In this document: piece by piece, positions 45,478-54,124 of the stretch | How the letters are laid out: each line of letters begins with the position of its first letter | How positions within the stretch are numbered: position 1 is the first letter of the stretch | Source of the DNA: Flavobacterium algicola | GTDB lineage: Bacteria; Bacteroidota; Bacteroidia; Flavobacteriales; Flavobacteriaceae | NCBI RefSeq assembly: GCF_022399565.1 | Contig: NZ_JAJTUT010000001.1 | Coordinates: forward strand, 1,105,336 to 1,169,335 | Direction of reading: 5' to 3' | DNA length: 64,000 bases | Notes under the pieces: generated by a model | Seen by the model: only the letters and a program-made list of their open reading frames with translations | The model's database searches: none | Told to the model about the DNA's origin: nothing | Program-made: the position numbers and the translations under genes

Positions 45478-46188
45478 TTACGAACTATAACAGTATTCAT
45501 ACAAAGCTTTAAAGTGTTCTTTCATCTTCTGCTTTGCTAGTTGCGGATTCTGAGCTACAATAGCATCAAAAACTTCTGTATGTTCTTTTATTCTATCTTC
45601 AGCATCATTTTCTTTCTTTGCACACACGTGAAACTTCTCAAAATTGGTTAAAATCTCAGGAGTTATAATCAGCATCAGATTATTTATGGTGCTATTACCA
45701 CTCGCTTTTGCAATGGCTAAGTGGAAAATTAAATCCTCTTGAACAGCATCTTCAGTTGTTACTACCTTTGCCGCATATGCATCTAAGGCTGCTTTAATAC
45801 AAACGATATCCTCCTCTGTTCTCCTTGTAGCTGCCAAGCGAACTGTCTTCAATTCGATCAAAATTCTTGTTTCTACAAGTGATTTAAAATCAGAAGTTCC
45901 TAATCTTAATATGTCATCTATTATACCATTGATCGCTATCTTCCCAATATTGGCAACAAAAGTTCCACTTTGTGGAATCGATTTTAATATCCCGTAAAAC
46001 TCTAATCTCTGAATAGCTTCACGAACACTACTTCTACTCACCTCAAATTTTTCAGAAAGCATTCGCTCTGATGGCAATTTATCTTCTGGCTCTAAATTCT
46101 TATAATTGATGTAATCTCTAATTTTTGCAATAATAGCATTTAGTGATTCTTTATTATTATCCTTCCTCGTTATTACTTCTAATTTCAT
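45478..46188 (-). CDS. FadR-subfamily GntR transcriptional regulator of the alginate locus
   Basis: A 236-residue regulator. The winged helix-turn-helix is at about 10-78 (EPEDKLPSERMLSEKFEVSR, SSVREAIQRLEFYGIL, SGTFVANIG). The C-terminal FCD ligand domain (about 95-225) shows ETRILIELKTVRLAA, DLIFHLAIAKASGN and KMKEHFKAL, with His and Asp positions for a metal-held carboxylate ligand. The closest functional analogues are UxuR/ExuR, whose operator AAATTGGTATACCAATTT is strikingly like the palindrome found at eight promoters here, including its own (46211-46224). A repressor released by a uronate-pathway intermediate is the likely mode; the inducer is unknown. Confidence 0.88.
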   Translation of the reverse strand: MKLEVITRKDNNKESLNAIIAKIRDYINYKNLEPEDKLPSERMLSEKFEVSRSSVREAIQRLEFYGILKSIPQSGTFVANIGKIAINGIIDDILRLGTSDFKSLVETRILIELKTVRLAATRRTEEDIVCIKAALDAYAAKVVTTEDAVQEDLIFHLAIAKASGNSTINNLMLIITPEILTNFEKFHVCAKKENDAEDRIKEHTEVFDAIVAQNPQLAKQKMKEHFKALYEYCYSS

Positions 46189-46210
46189 ACTATTTAAATT
46201 TTAAAAAAGC

Positions 46211-46240
46211 TCTGGTTAACCAGATTGGTTCGTAAAAATA
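46211..46240 (-). promoter_or_regulatory. promoter-operator 6 (GntR gene, autoregulation)
   Basis: Plus strand TCTGGTTAACCAGA (46211-46224) is a perfect 14-base palindrome, followed by TTGGTTCG and TAAAAATA. In gene direction TATTTTTA is a near match to TAnnTTTG, with one changed base. The ATG is only 23 bases from the palindrome. Confidence 0.7.
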
Positions 46241-46298
46241 AAAAAAAAAACGACATAACAACAAAAAAGAGACTTTTATTAAACGAATGTAAAAACGC

Positions 46299-47162
46299 TT
46301 AATGTGATGCTTTTAAGGAGTAAATTTTAACTTTTGCAAATGACTTAGGATCTTTTGATTGAAAATAATTTCCTGCTTTAAAATAATTTTCAAAAACACC
46401 CCACTTTTTAATATTTATATCATTATAAACAAAAGATTCTGAATCATTTAAAATCACTTCTAATCGACCATCAGAAACTTTCACTTCTATAGTAAATTTA
46501 TTGAAATCGACCTTTTCTTTAAAGTCTCTACCTGCATCATCTTTCCATGCATCAGCCGGTAATAATTCTTCTTCGGTAGCATTAAGATTCTTTAATACTT
46601 TTGTTTTTACCCTGATTTTTCCTTTATCCCAGTAAATCTTTAAAATAGGAGCTGCATTGTTGTCTTTCTGACCAATTAGGTCACGTTGCGCATCAGATAA
46701 GCGTCCGTGTATTTGTGCTATAATTACGCGACTGTACTTACCATCACTCTCTTTTGATACAGATTCTATAGCATATTTTGCTTTAAAATTTCCACCTTGT
46801 GCAAATGTCCAGTTGGTATCTTTATCGCCTATATTTATTGTTTCTCTTAATTCTGATCTAGAAAAATGACTGTTAGCTGTTGAAGTTCCTGAGGGAAAAG
46901 CATAAAACACAATTGATTTATCTTTTTTATCCTCATACATGTACTTATTTGTAGCTTCGTTTGTGGCGAAGTCCAAAATTTCAGGGTAACTTAAATCAAG
47001 CGTTTTACCTGGTTTTACCGGATCTTCAGCTGGAGTTGTTACAGACCAATGAGACAAATCTATGTTTGCCACATTCTTTTTTTCTTTTACATCTTGACTG
47101 TAACCAATCGATGTCACTGCAAAAACGGTTAGAAGCGTACTTCTTGAAAATTGTAAATTCAT
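46299..47162 (-). CDS. PL7 family alginate lyase
   Basis: A 287-residue alginate lyase with a weak Sec signal (STLLTVFAVTSIGYSQ) and a single PL7 jelly-roll domain. The three family blocks are clear: RSELRE (102-107), QIH (150-152) and YFKAGNYFQ (260-268), which hold the catalytic Arg, Gln, His and Tyr. The QIH form is usually linked to G-containing substrate. There is no T9SS tail or lipobox, so it may be periplasmic or released. ATG 47162 is preferred over TTG 47171. The regulon operator lies at 47255-47286, and no strong terminator separates it from the GntR gene. Confidence 0.93.
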   Translation of the reverse strand: MNLQFSRSTLLTVFAVTSIGYSQDVKEKKNVANIDLSHWSVTTPAEDPVKPGKTLDLSYPEILDFATNEATNKYMYEDKKDKSIVFYAFPSGTSTANSHFSRSELRETINIGDKDTNWTFAQGGNFKAKYAIESVSKESDGKYSRVIIAQIHGRLSDAQRDLIGQKDNNAAPILKIYWDKGKIRVKTKVLKNLNATEEELLPADAWKDDAGRDFKEKVDFNKFTIEVKVSDGRLEVILNDSESFVYNDINIKKWGVFENYFKAGNYFQSKDPKSFAKVKIYSLKASH

Positions 47163-47254
47163 ATTAGGCAATAATTTGTTAATGACAACAGTTTAAGGTT
47201 TTACAAATCTTCTTAAAAATCAATGCTACACAAGCAATGTTAATTACTTTACCA

Positions 47255-47286
47255 ATTTGGTAAACCAATTTGGAGAACCAAATATA
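47255..47286 (-). promoter_or_regulatory. promoter-operator 7 of the alginate regulon (PL7)
   Basis: Plus strand ATTTGGTAAACCAAT (47255-47269), a near-perfect palindrome, then TTGGAGAACCAAATATA (47270-47286). The -7 box in gene direction is TATATTTG (47279-47286). Leader to the ATG is about 115 bases. Confidence 0.82.
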
Positions 47287-47400
47287 GAAACAAATTTTAA
47301 CTAAAAAAAACAATTTCATAATTATTTTATAAAATTATTGCAATTAGTTTCAAAATTACTTACAAATCATAATAAACAGATAATAAAACAATTACAAAAA

Positions 47401-47510
47401 AAAACTGCAAAACTTTCGATTGAAAGCTTTGCAGTTTTTGTAAATCTAATATGATTCTGTATTGGCCCTTCCTTAAAACATTTGTAATTAATTTATAATT
47501 ACAAATGTTT
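47401..47510 (-). terminator. double hairpin after PL17 gene
   Basis: Nearest the gene, AAACATTTGTAATT (47476-47489) pairs with AATTACAAATGTTT (47497-47510). Further on, AAAACTGCAAAACTTTC (47401-47417) pairs with GAAAGCTTTGCAGTTTT (47422-47438) with one mismatch and then a minus-strand T tract. The second is the likely terminator. Confidence 0.8.
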
Positions 47511-47538
47511 GGATATTGTCACCATCGATTTTATAAAC

Positions 47539-49803
47539 TTATTCAATTACAGCGTTATAATGTGCACCAGTCCAAGAATAGGTTTTCCCTTTTATTTCTA
47601 CAGTATGTTTTGTTGTTACTGAATTATCTGATGTTGCTAATATAAAAAGGGTACTAATTCCTTCCTTATTTTTGATTGTCACTCCAACATACTTTTCATC
47701 TTCCAACACTAATTCCAAATTATCAATTGAGCTAGTAGCATTTAATGCAATCTCAGAAACAGGGCTATAACCTCCATGAGTTTCAATAACATTTACAAAT
47801 GTTGCTTTCTTGGCGTTTTTCTTACGAATAATTATTCCAGCGTCTCTACGCAAATTAAAATTTGGATCGTTGGCACCTAAGCGAACTAATAATAAATCAT
47901 CATTAGCTGCAGTTGCAGAAGTCATTGTATAAAAACTTCCTTCGTGAAACCAAGAGAATTTTGTATTACTAGAGGTAGCTTTACCAACTCCTTCTTTCCA
48001 TAAATGCTCGTATCCGTATGCTTTACCTAGAGGCTCCAAAGTTTTTGGTGTTTCATACTTAAAGTTGGCAGTCATCATTTGTCCCAAATAATAGAAGGGT
48101 AAATCGTATTGATTTGCTGTCTTCGAATCAACTTGAAAGATATCTAATAACAATGGTTTTTGAAAACCTTCTGTTTCTAAAAGTACCATTGTTCGTTGCA
48201 TCTTTGTTCCTGGATACGCATTGTCTTCTGTAGCACTAATAATCTGAACTTTAGGATCATTTACATCGTATAAGTATTTTTTTGATGAGTATAAATTTCC
48301 TTTTTCGAAATCTCCTTCAAAATGAGAAATTTCGTTTTGAATAATTGTATTATGCGCAACAGTTTGCTTTGCCCAAGTAGCATTTTCTTTTAAGTAATTC
48401 CCGCCTCCTTTTTGTTCGATATTTACAAAACGAGCTAGACCATAATCTTGTAAAATTTCTGAACTATTATTATAATAAGAAAATGATAGTTTGTCAAAAT
48501 GACCGTGGCTAGAACCTTGAGCTGCATACTTCATTACCAAAGTCAGTTCGTCATCTTTAATTTTATTTCGAATAATAGCTATTCCTCCTTCTTTTCCATC
48601 AGAACCATCAGATAGGTCTATTGATTTCTTTATAAAAGGTTTTGTCAAATTATTTTTAATTCCTAGTGCAACGGCCATACCTGAATTATCTAATTCTACA
48701 CGACCTTGCTTTTCGGCAATCGATAGTAATGAAGGATCTTTTCCGCCATATAAATAAGCGATATCAACTGCAGAGACAAGTTCTCTAGAATAATAAGACA
48801 TTCCTTTTTGACCATCGTTAAGTGGGAAAAATTCACCTGATGAATTAGTCAAATTTAATAATGCATAAATTGACTTATTAAGAATACCGTTTTTATATTC
48901 GAATATTTTCAAATCTGGTTTTGTATTTTGCAAAGCCTCTGCAAATACCATGAAAGGATACATCGCATAACGTTGGTAATATGGCCCCTCATTATAATAT
49001 CCATCTGGAGAAAAAGGCTCATCAACATTTGCTAAGAATCCCGTTTTTTGTCCTTCTTTCTTTATCAATCCACCATCATTATCCTTCATTCCTGGAGGCA
49101 AATTGTCTTCTTTCAAACCATTTAAAGCTCTGTCTAGCAATTCATCATCATCCATTACAAGCGCTATCATACCGACTGCTACATTTCCCCATGTACTGTG
49201 GTTGTGAACACGATTAAAAAACTGTGGAGAACCTATTGAAATAAAATCAGCATAAGGTTTAAATAAATCTTTCTCTATCAAAGCGCGGTCTTTTGCTCCT
49301 ATAAAGTCGTACACACAATCGTATGCTTGACTCATATACACCAACCAATTGGAATCATTTAAGGCTTGCCAAAATAATTTTCCGCGCGCGTATGACCTCT
49401 CTTGAGGATGTAATGGCAGCGTAGGATACAGCTTTGTATATGCCATAAGCATATCCTTTACATAATTTGCGTATTTTTTATCACCAGTAATTTGAAATAA
49501 AACACCCGCTTTTTGAGTTATTAACCAGTTTTTTTTATGTCGCTCATGCGTATAGCCACCAGAAAAATCTTTAGGAATAGGAACTTCGATACCTAAAACA
49601 ATTTCAGCATCAACTTCCTTTTTTACCACTGCAAGAGATTCGTCAAACAAGGGCACTTTACCCAATTTAGATTTGATTTCCTTAACTCCTTTTTGAGTTA
49701 AAACCAATCTAGGATGTCCTTGCGCAATGCTATTCTGAAACATTATTAAAAACAAACCTAAAGCCATTGCTTTTAACCATTTTTTTTTACTACAATTCAT
49801 CAT
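47539..49803 (-). CDS. PL17 family oligoalginate lyase
   Basis: An exo-acting lyase that trims alginate oligomers to unsaturated monouronate, expected in the periplasm. Start at 49803 or 49800 (adjacent ATGs), giving a signal peptide AMALGLFLIMFQNSIAQ without lipobox and 754 residues. Order: alpha/alpha-toroid domain (about 40-350) and a heparinase II/III-type beta domain (about 400-700). Catalytic candidates are Asn201-His202 in RVHNHSTWGN, a Tyr in DGYYNEGPYY (about 269-276), and the metal/active-site block SHGHFDKL (432-439). It is a single-gene unit with the regulon operator at 49959-49990. Confidence 0.93.
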   Translation of the reverse strand: MMNCSKKKWLKAMALGLFLIMFQNSIAQGHPRLVLTQKGVKEIKSKLGKVPLFDESLAVVKKEVDAEIVLGIEVPIPKDFSGGYTHERHKKNWLITQKAGVLFQITGDKKYANYVKDMLMAYTKLYPTLPLHPQERSYARGKLFWQALNDSNWLVYMSQAYDCVYDFIGAKDRALIEKDLFKPYADFISIGSPQFFNRVHNHSTWGNVAVGMIALVMDDDELLDRALNGLKEDNLPPGMKDNDGGLIKKEGQKTGFLANVDEPFSPDGYYNEGPYYQRYAMYPFMVFAEALQNTKPDLKIFEYKNGILNKSIYALLNLTNSSGEFFPLNDGQKGMSYYSRELVSAVDIAYLYGGKDPSLLSIAEKQGRVELDNSGMAVALGIKNNLTKPFIKKSIDLSDGSDGKEGGIAIIRNKIKDDELTLVMKYAAQGSSHGHFDKLSFSYYNNSSEILQDYGLARFVNIEQKGGGNYLKENATWAKQTVAHNTIIQNEISHFEGDFEKGNLYSSKKYLYDVNDPKVQIISATEDNAYPGTKMQRTMVLLETEGFQKPLLLDIFQVDSKTANQYDLPFYYLGQMMTANFKYETPKTLEPLGKAYGYEHLWKEGVGKATSSNTKFSWFHEGSFYTMTSATAANDDLLLVRLGANDPNFNLRRDAGIIIRKKNAKKATFVNVIETHGGYSPVSEIALNATSSIDNLELVLEDEKYVGVTIKNKEGISTLFILATSDNSVTTKHTVEIKGKTYSWTGAHYNAVIE

Positions 49804-49958
49804 TAAGATTTTATTATTACATTCGAAATTGACTTCTTCTACTTTAAAAAAAATCAACAGTCAATTAAAATTCATTTGTATTAATTGAAATTAGCACTTA
49901 TTGTACCATTGTTCCTAATTAAATAAATAATTAAAGTTTTTATTTTGACTTCAATTGA

Positions 49959-49990
49959 ATTTGGTTTACCAATTTGGTTGTCCAAATATA
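49959..49990 (-). promoter_or_regulatory. promoter-operator 8 of the alginate regulon (PL17)
   Basis: Plus strand ATTTGGTTTACCAAT (49959-49973) then TTGGTTGTCCAAATATA (49974-49990), the best match to the shared consensus. The -7 box in gene direction is TATATTTG (49983-49990). The leader to the ATG is long, about 175 bases. Confidence 0.82.
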
Positions 49991-50374
49991 TCGTAATTTT
50001 TAGAATTTAAAAACTAAAATGAAAAAAAATAACCATTTAAATAATGAAAGTCACAGTAAAAAACAAAATTATCTCAATTTCAAACTTTACATATAACTAA
50101 TTCAATTTGAAACTGTAAGCAATAAACCCTTCATGATTTTAGAATCAATATCCGTCAAATTAGAAATTAATAACATATCATTAGAAAAATATTCATTATC
50201 TAATAGCTAATAAGTTTCGAATCTTAAGCTAAAATACAGCTAAGTTTTTCCGTTTTATAGTATTCGAAATACAAATATATTATTAAGTAGAAAAAAGTTT
50301 ATGCAACTGTAAATCCAATCTTATCATAGAATTAATTTATTTTGCTCGGTCGCACTGTAGATGACCATAATTAT

Positions 50375-50382
50375 TATATTTG
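50375..50382 (+). promoter_or_regulatory. -7 promoter element of the GH3 operon
   Basis: TATATTTG fits TAnnTTTG and lies 18 bases before the ATG at 50400. No operator of the alginate type is next to it. Confidence 0.5.
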
Positions 50383-50399
50383 TGACATAAGAAAACAGA

Positions 50400-50912
50400 A
50401 TGTCTGAAAAAAGATTAAAACGCAAGAAGCTTAAAAATAAATTGTTTACAAAAAACCGTCTGGTCATTTTGAACGAGGAATCATTTGAAGAAATATTCTC
50501 ACTCAAACTAAACTTGATGAATGTATTTGTTGTTGCAACGCTTGGAGCCATTCTATTAATTTCTATTACAACATTTATTATCGCTTTTACTCCCTTGAGA
50601 GAATACATACCTGGCTATTCTTCCTCTCAATTAAAAAGTGATGCAACCAAATTAGCTCTAAAATCGGATTCCTTAACCAAAGCTTTGAAGAAAAACGAAG
50701 TCTATATTCAATCCATTCAGAAAGTGCTCAACGGGCAATTGGAATATGCCAAGTTTAATAAAGATTCGATTTTAAACAATGACGAAGAACCCGAACCACA
50801 GCTTGATCTTAATCCTTCAAAAGAAGAGCTAGAATTGAGAAAAAGCATTGCAGAGGAAGAAAAGAAAGCAGCTCAGTTGTCTAAAACGAAAGAGAAGTCC
50901 ACAAAAAAATAA
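50400..50912 (+). CDS. small single-span membrane protein resembling the N-terminus of M23 peptidases
   Basis: A 170-residue protein: a strongly basic cytosolic start (RLKRKKLKNKLFTKNRL), one membrane helix (about 42-63; VFVVATLGAILLISITTFII), the segment FTPLREYIPGYSS, and a coiled, very charged C-terminal half ending in Lys/Glu repeats. The helix plus TPLREYIPGY stretch is what I recall from the N-terminal part of flavobacterial M23 metallopeptidases, but the peptidase domain (HxxxD, HxH) is absent. The GH3 gene starts seven bases after its stop, so there is no room for a lost domain. Function unknown. Confidence 0.7.
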   Translation: MSEKRLKRKKLKNKLFTKNRLVILNEESFEEIFSLKLNLMNVFVVATLGAILLISITTFIIAFTPLREYIPGYSSSQLKSDATKLALKSDSLTKALKKNEVYIQSIQKVLNGQLEYAKFNKDSILNNDEEPEPQLDLNPSKEELELRKSIAEEEKKAAQLSKTKEKSTKK

Positions 50913-50919
50913 AAATAGC

Positions 50920-52410
50920 ATGTTTATAAAATCATTAGCAGCCAAAATATTTGCCAAGAGAGTTTTCAAAAAAACACAGCTCTGGGCAAATGATCCTGTG
51001 ATAACGCAACAAGCTGTTTTTCATTCGATAATAAAAACAGCTCAAAATACCCAGTTTGGAAAAGAACATAAATTTGCCGAAATAAAGAATTATCAAGATT
51101 TTGCTGCGCAAGTTCCCGTAAGAGACTATGAAGACCTTAAGCCCTATGTTGAGAAAGTGGTCAAGGGAGAGGAAAATATTCTATGGCCAGGCAAGCCACT
51201 TTATTTTGCTAAGACATCAGGCACAACTTCGGGAGCTAAATACATTCCGCTTACAAAAGATTCAATGCCCTATCATATTGAGGCAGCTCGTGATGCTATT
51301 TTACATTATATACACGAAACGGGTAATGCCGATTTTGTTTCTGGAAAAATGATTTTCTTGCAAGGGAGTCCGATAATGGAAACCAAGCACGGAATTCAGT
51401 TTGGACGGTTATCGGGCATAGTAGCTCATTTTGTGCCAAAGTACCTTCAAAAGAACCGCATGCCTTCGTGGGAAACTAATTGCATGGAAGATTGGGAAGC
51501 TAAAATTGACGCTATCGTTGACGAGACTTTTGACAAGAATATGACCGTAATTTCTGGAATTCCGTCATGGGTACAAATGTATTTTGAAAAATTACATCAA
51601 AGAGGGGGAAAACCCGTTGGCGAAATTTTCAAGAATTTTAATCTCTTCATTTACGGAGGAGTTAATTATGAACCGTACCGCGCCAAGTTTGAAAATCTAA
51701 TCGGCCGAAAAGTACCTAGCATTGAACTTTTCCCCGCTTCTGAAGGCTTTTTTGCCTATCAAGATTCCCAAAAGGAAAAAGGGATGCTACTCTTACTCAA
51801 TTCAGGAATGTTTTATGAATTTATAAAAAGTGATGAATTTTATAGCGACAATTCACGCCGTTACACTATTGGTGAAGTAGAATTGGAAACCAATTATGTT
51901 TTAATCATTTCTACAAATGCAGGTTTGTGGGGATATAATATTGGAGACACAATTCAATTTACAAGTTTAAAACCTTACCGCGTTATTGTATCTGGGCGTA
52001 TAAAGCATTATATTTCTGCATTTGGAGAACATGTCATAGGTAAAGAAGTTGAATATGCTTTGCAAGAAGCCATGGAAGGTACAGACATACAAATAAATGA
52101 ATTTACCGTGGCACCACAGATTAACCCTGCAAGTGGTTTACCCTATCATGAATGGTTTATAGAGTTTGAAAACGAACCTAAAGATCTTAAACTATTTTCT
52201 GAAGCTATAGATGCTGCTATGCGTAAACAAAATAGTTACTATGATGATTTGATAGTAGGGAACATTTTACAAAAAGTAGTTATTACCAAAGTGGTAAAAA
52301 ATGGTTTTCAAGAATACATGAAATCTATAGGAAAATTGGGAGGACAAAATAAAGTGCCGAGATTGGCAAATGACCGAAAAATAACAAATTTATTACAGAC
52401 ACAGATATGA
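50920..52410 (+). CDS. GH3-family acyl-adenylating enzyme
   Basis: A 496-residue member of the GH3 auxin-responsive-promoter family, which in plants joins amino acids to acyl acids through an acyl-adenylate. Bacterial members are widespread in Bacteroidota with unknown substrates. Visible motifs: TSGTTSGAKYIP (about 98-109, phosphate loop), YGGVNYEPYR, and ELFPASEGFFAYQD, which matches the second ATP motif. No carrier domain is present. ATG 50920 is used; an upstream in-frame start overlaps the preceding gene. The stop overlaps the start of the DUF6909 gene by four bases (ATGA), showing translational coupling. Confidence 0.87.
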   Translation: MFIKSLAAKIFAKRVFKKTQLWANDPVITQQAVFHSIIKTAQNTQFGKEHKFAEIKNYQDFAAQVPVRDYEDLKPYVEKVVKGEENILWPGKPLYFAKTSGTTSGAKYIPLTKDSMPYHIEAARDAILHYIHETGNADFVSGKMIFLQGSPIMETKHGIQFGRLSGIVAHFVPKYLQKNRMPSWETNCMEDWEAKIDAIVDETFDKNMTVISGIPSWVQMYFEKLHQRGGKPVGEIFKNFNLFIYGGVNYEPYRAKFENLIGRKVPSIELFPASEGFFAYQDSQKEKGMLLLLNSGMFYEFIKSDEFYSDNSRRYTIGEVELETNYVLIISTNAGLWGYNIGDTIQFTSLKPYRVIVSGRIKHYISAFGEHVIGKEVEYALQEAMEGTDIQINEFTVAPQINPASGLPYHEWFIEFENEPKDLKLFSEAIDAAMRKQNSYYDDLIVGNILQKVVITKVVKNGFQEYMKSIGKLGGQNKVPRLANDRKITNLLQTQI

Positions 52411-54083
52411 ACGAAACTAAAAATCTAACTATAACTCGAGCACAAGAATCATCAGCTGCTATTGAGAAGATATACATTACCATGCGCCACTTATTTAACC
52501 GCGGTTTTTACAAACCAATGGGGATTTCTGGTGATAGTTTGCGAGAAGCATTACTTACTCTTAGACCAGAAATATATGGCCATATAGCAGATGAAAAGGT
52601 AGAATTAAAAGGTTTATTATATGTTATTGAGCGTTTACCAGTTGGTATAGAGGAATGTCGTTTTATTAATTTGACATCACACGAAGGATATGATAAATCA
52701 CATTTCAAAGCTATTATACCTCCCAAAAGAAGGCGTAACTGCTACCGTATTGATGATGATTTAATGCATATCGAAATCACTAGAGGTCGTTCTGATATAT
52801 ACGATATACTTACTCACCTAACTTTTATTTTTATCGAATCTCACAAAATTCGATACCATGTACTACTAGATGAATCAGGAGAAATATCAAGAGACTGGCA
52901 GAAATTAGAATTTGCTGTTTCGCAGAAGAAGAAATTGAGTTTGATTGAAAGAGAGAAGGCAATATCTCATGCGGCCAATATTTTGGGTAGAACTTTTGAA
53001 GACATCTCTGATATATATGATGACTTTGGAACAATCGCAGCTCCAGACCGTTTTTTACATATTATTTACTGGTTAGGTAAACTTGCCATTGAAGAAATTA
53101 CAGAAAACACTAAAAGAACCATCACTTTCAGCCCGATATTAAGGGAACGTCTTGGGCACCACATACATGGTGATATTTGGGCTACTCAAATTAAAGAGGT
53201 TTTAAAAGCTAACGATTTACTTGATAGGCCGATTCATGTCATTAGCGCAAATATGCATTCGGTTATGAATTCTATTTTTGCAAGTCCAGCATTACAATCT
53301 AAATTCAAAGGCATGAGTGATTTTGCCATTTATGAGGAACTAAGCAAACCAAACGGAAAAGATTTAAGAAGCAAAGTTGAAGATATTGCACTCAAAAACG
53401 GAATGATTTCGTTACCGGATACTTCTGGAACAAATATCGATGTTCAAATATTCGATACTGCCAAGATTAACTGGGCAGACACCTCTTTTTCGAATGTTAA
53501 ACTCGGTGAGAAAAAGCCCGTTCTTATCGTTATGGACTATGCTTTTGGTGAACAAGCGTACGAAACGATTGACGAGTTATTAAAACCTTACAAAAAAGAG
53601 ACTTTTTTACAGGTAGAATCTGTTTCTATTATGGGGAAAGCTGGAATTCTTGAAGGTGGTAAGGGAGACATCATGATTCCTAATGCTCACATAAATGAAG
53701 GTACGGCAGACAATTACTATTTTGAGAATGAATTGACTGCAGAAATGTTTGAAGGAAATAACATTGAAGTATTCTCAGGACCAATGGTGACTGTGCTTGG
53801 AACTTCATTGCAAAATAGAGATTTATTAAAGTTCTTCCACGATTCGACTTGGGGAGTTATAGGACTAGAAATGGAAGGCTCGTATTATCAAAAAGCAATA
53901 CAATCGGCTTCAAAAATTAGAAAAAGTATCCCAATGGATGTAAAAGTGCGCTATGCATACTACGCATCAGATAATCCTTTGGAGACAGGAAGCACATTAG
54001 CATCCGGCGGGTTAGGTACTACAGGAGTAAAACCAACTTATTTGATTACAATCAAAATTTTGGAACAAATCTTTGTAGAATAA
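52407..54083 (+). CDS. DUF6909 family protein with nucleoside-phosphorylase-like C-terminal half
   Basis: A 558-residue cytoplasmic protein that I recognise as DUF6909, function unknown. The N-terminal half (about 1-350) is helical, with YITMRHLFNRGFYKPMG and LTHLTFIFIESHKIRYH. The C-terminal part (about 370-558) reads like a purine/nucleoside phosphorylase fold: SIMGKAGILEGGKGDIMIP near 411, then GPMVTVLGTSL, and GLEMEGSYY near 486, comparable to the EMEG motif that binds ribose in that superfamily; AMP nucleosidase has a similar two-part layout. This is an inference from motifs. The ATGA overlap with the GH3 gene suggests joint function. Confidence 0.75.
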   Translation: MNETKNLTITRAQESSAAIEKIYITMRHLFNRGFYKPMGISGDSLREALLTLRPEIYGHIADEKVELKGLLYVIERLPVGIEECRFINLTSHEGYDKSHFKAIIPPKRRRNCYRIDDDLMHIEITRGRSDIYDILTHLTFIFIESHKIRYHVLLDESGEISRDWQKLEFAVSQKKKLSLIEREKAISHAANILGRTFEDISDIYDDFGTIAAPDRFLHIIYWLGKLAIEEITENTKRTITFSPILRERLGHHIHGDIWATQIKEVLKANDLLDRPIHVISANMHSVMNSIFASPALQSKFKGMSDFAIYEELSKPNGKDLRSKVEDIALKNGMISLPDTSGTNIDVQIFDTAKINWADTSFSNVKLGEKKPVLIVMDYAFGEQAYETIDELLKPYKKETFLQVESVSIMGKAGILEGGKGDIMIPNAHINEGTADNYYFENELTAEMFEGNNIEVFSGPMVTVLGTSLQNRDLLKFFHDSTWGVIGLEMEGSYYQKAIQSASKIRKSIPMDVKVRYAYYASDNPLETGSTLASGGLGTTGVKPTYLITIKILEQIFVE

Positions 54084-54124
54084 CTTAATATTTAGCTTTT
54101 ATTTGCAATTAAGTTAAAATTAGG

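Larger units (their letters stand above)
47163..47538. other. intergenic region between PL17 and PL7 genes
   Basis: 376 bases without a gene. It contains promoter-operator 7 (47255-47286) for the PL7 gene and two hairpins past the PL17 gene (47401-47438 and 47476-47510). The rest is A/T-rich leader. Confidence 0.6.
49804..50399. other. intergenic region between PL17 and the GH3 operon
   Basis: 596 AT-rich bases separating divergent genes. It holds promoter-operator 8 (49959-49990) for PL17 and a plus-strand -7 box TATATTTG (50375-50382) for the operon beginning at 50400. Nothing else is recognised; this is the right-hand border of the alginate locus. Confidence 0.6.
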
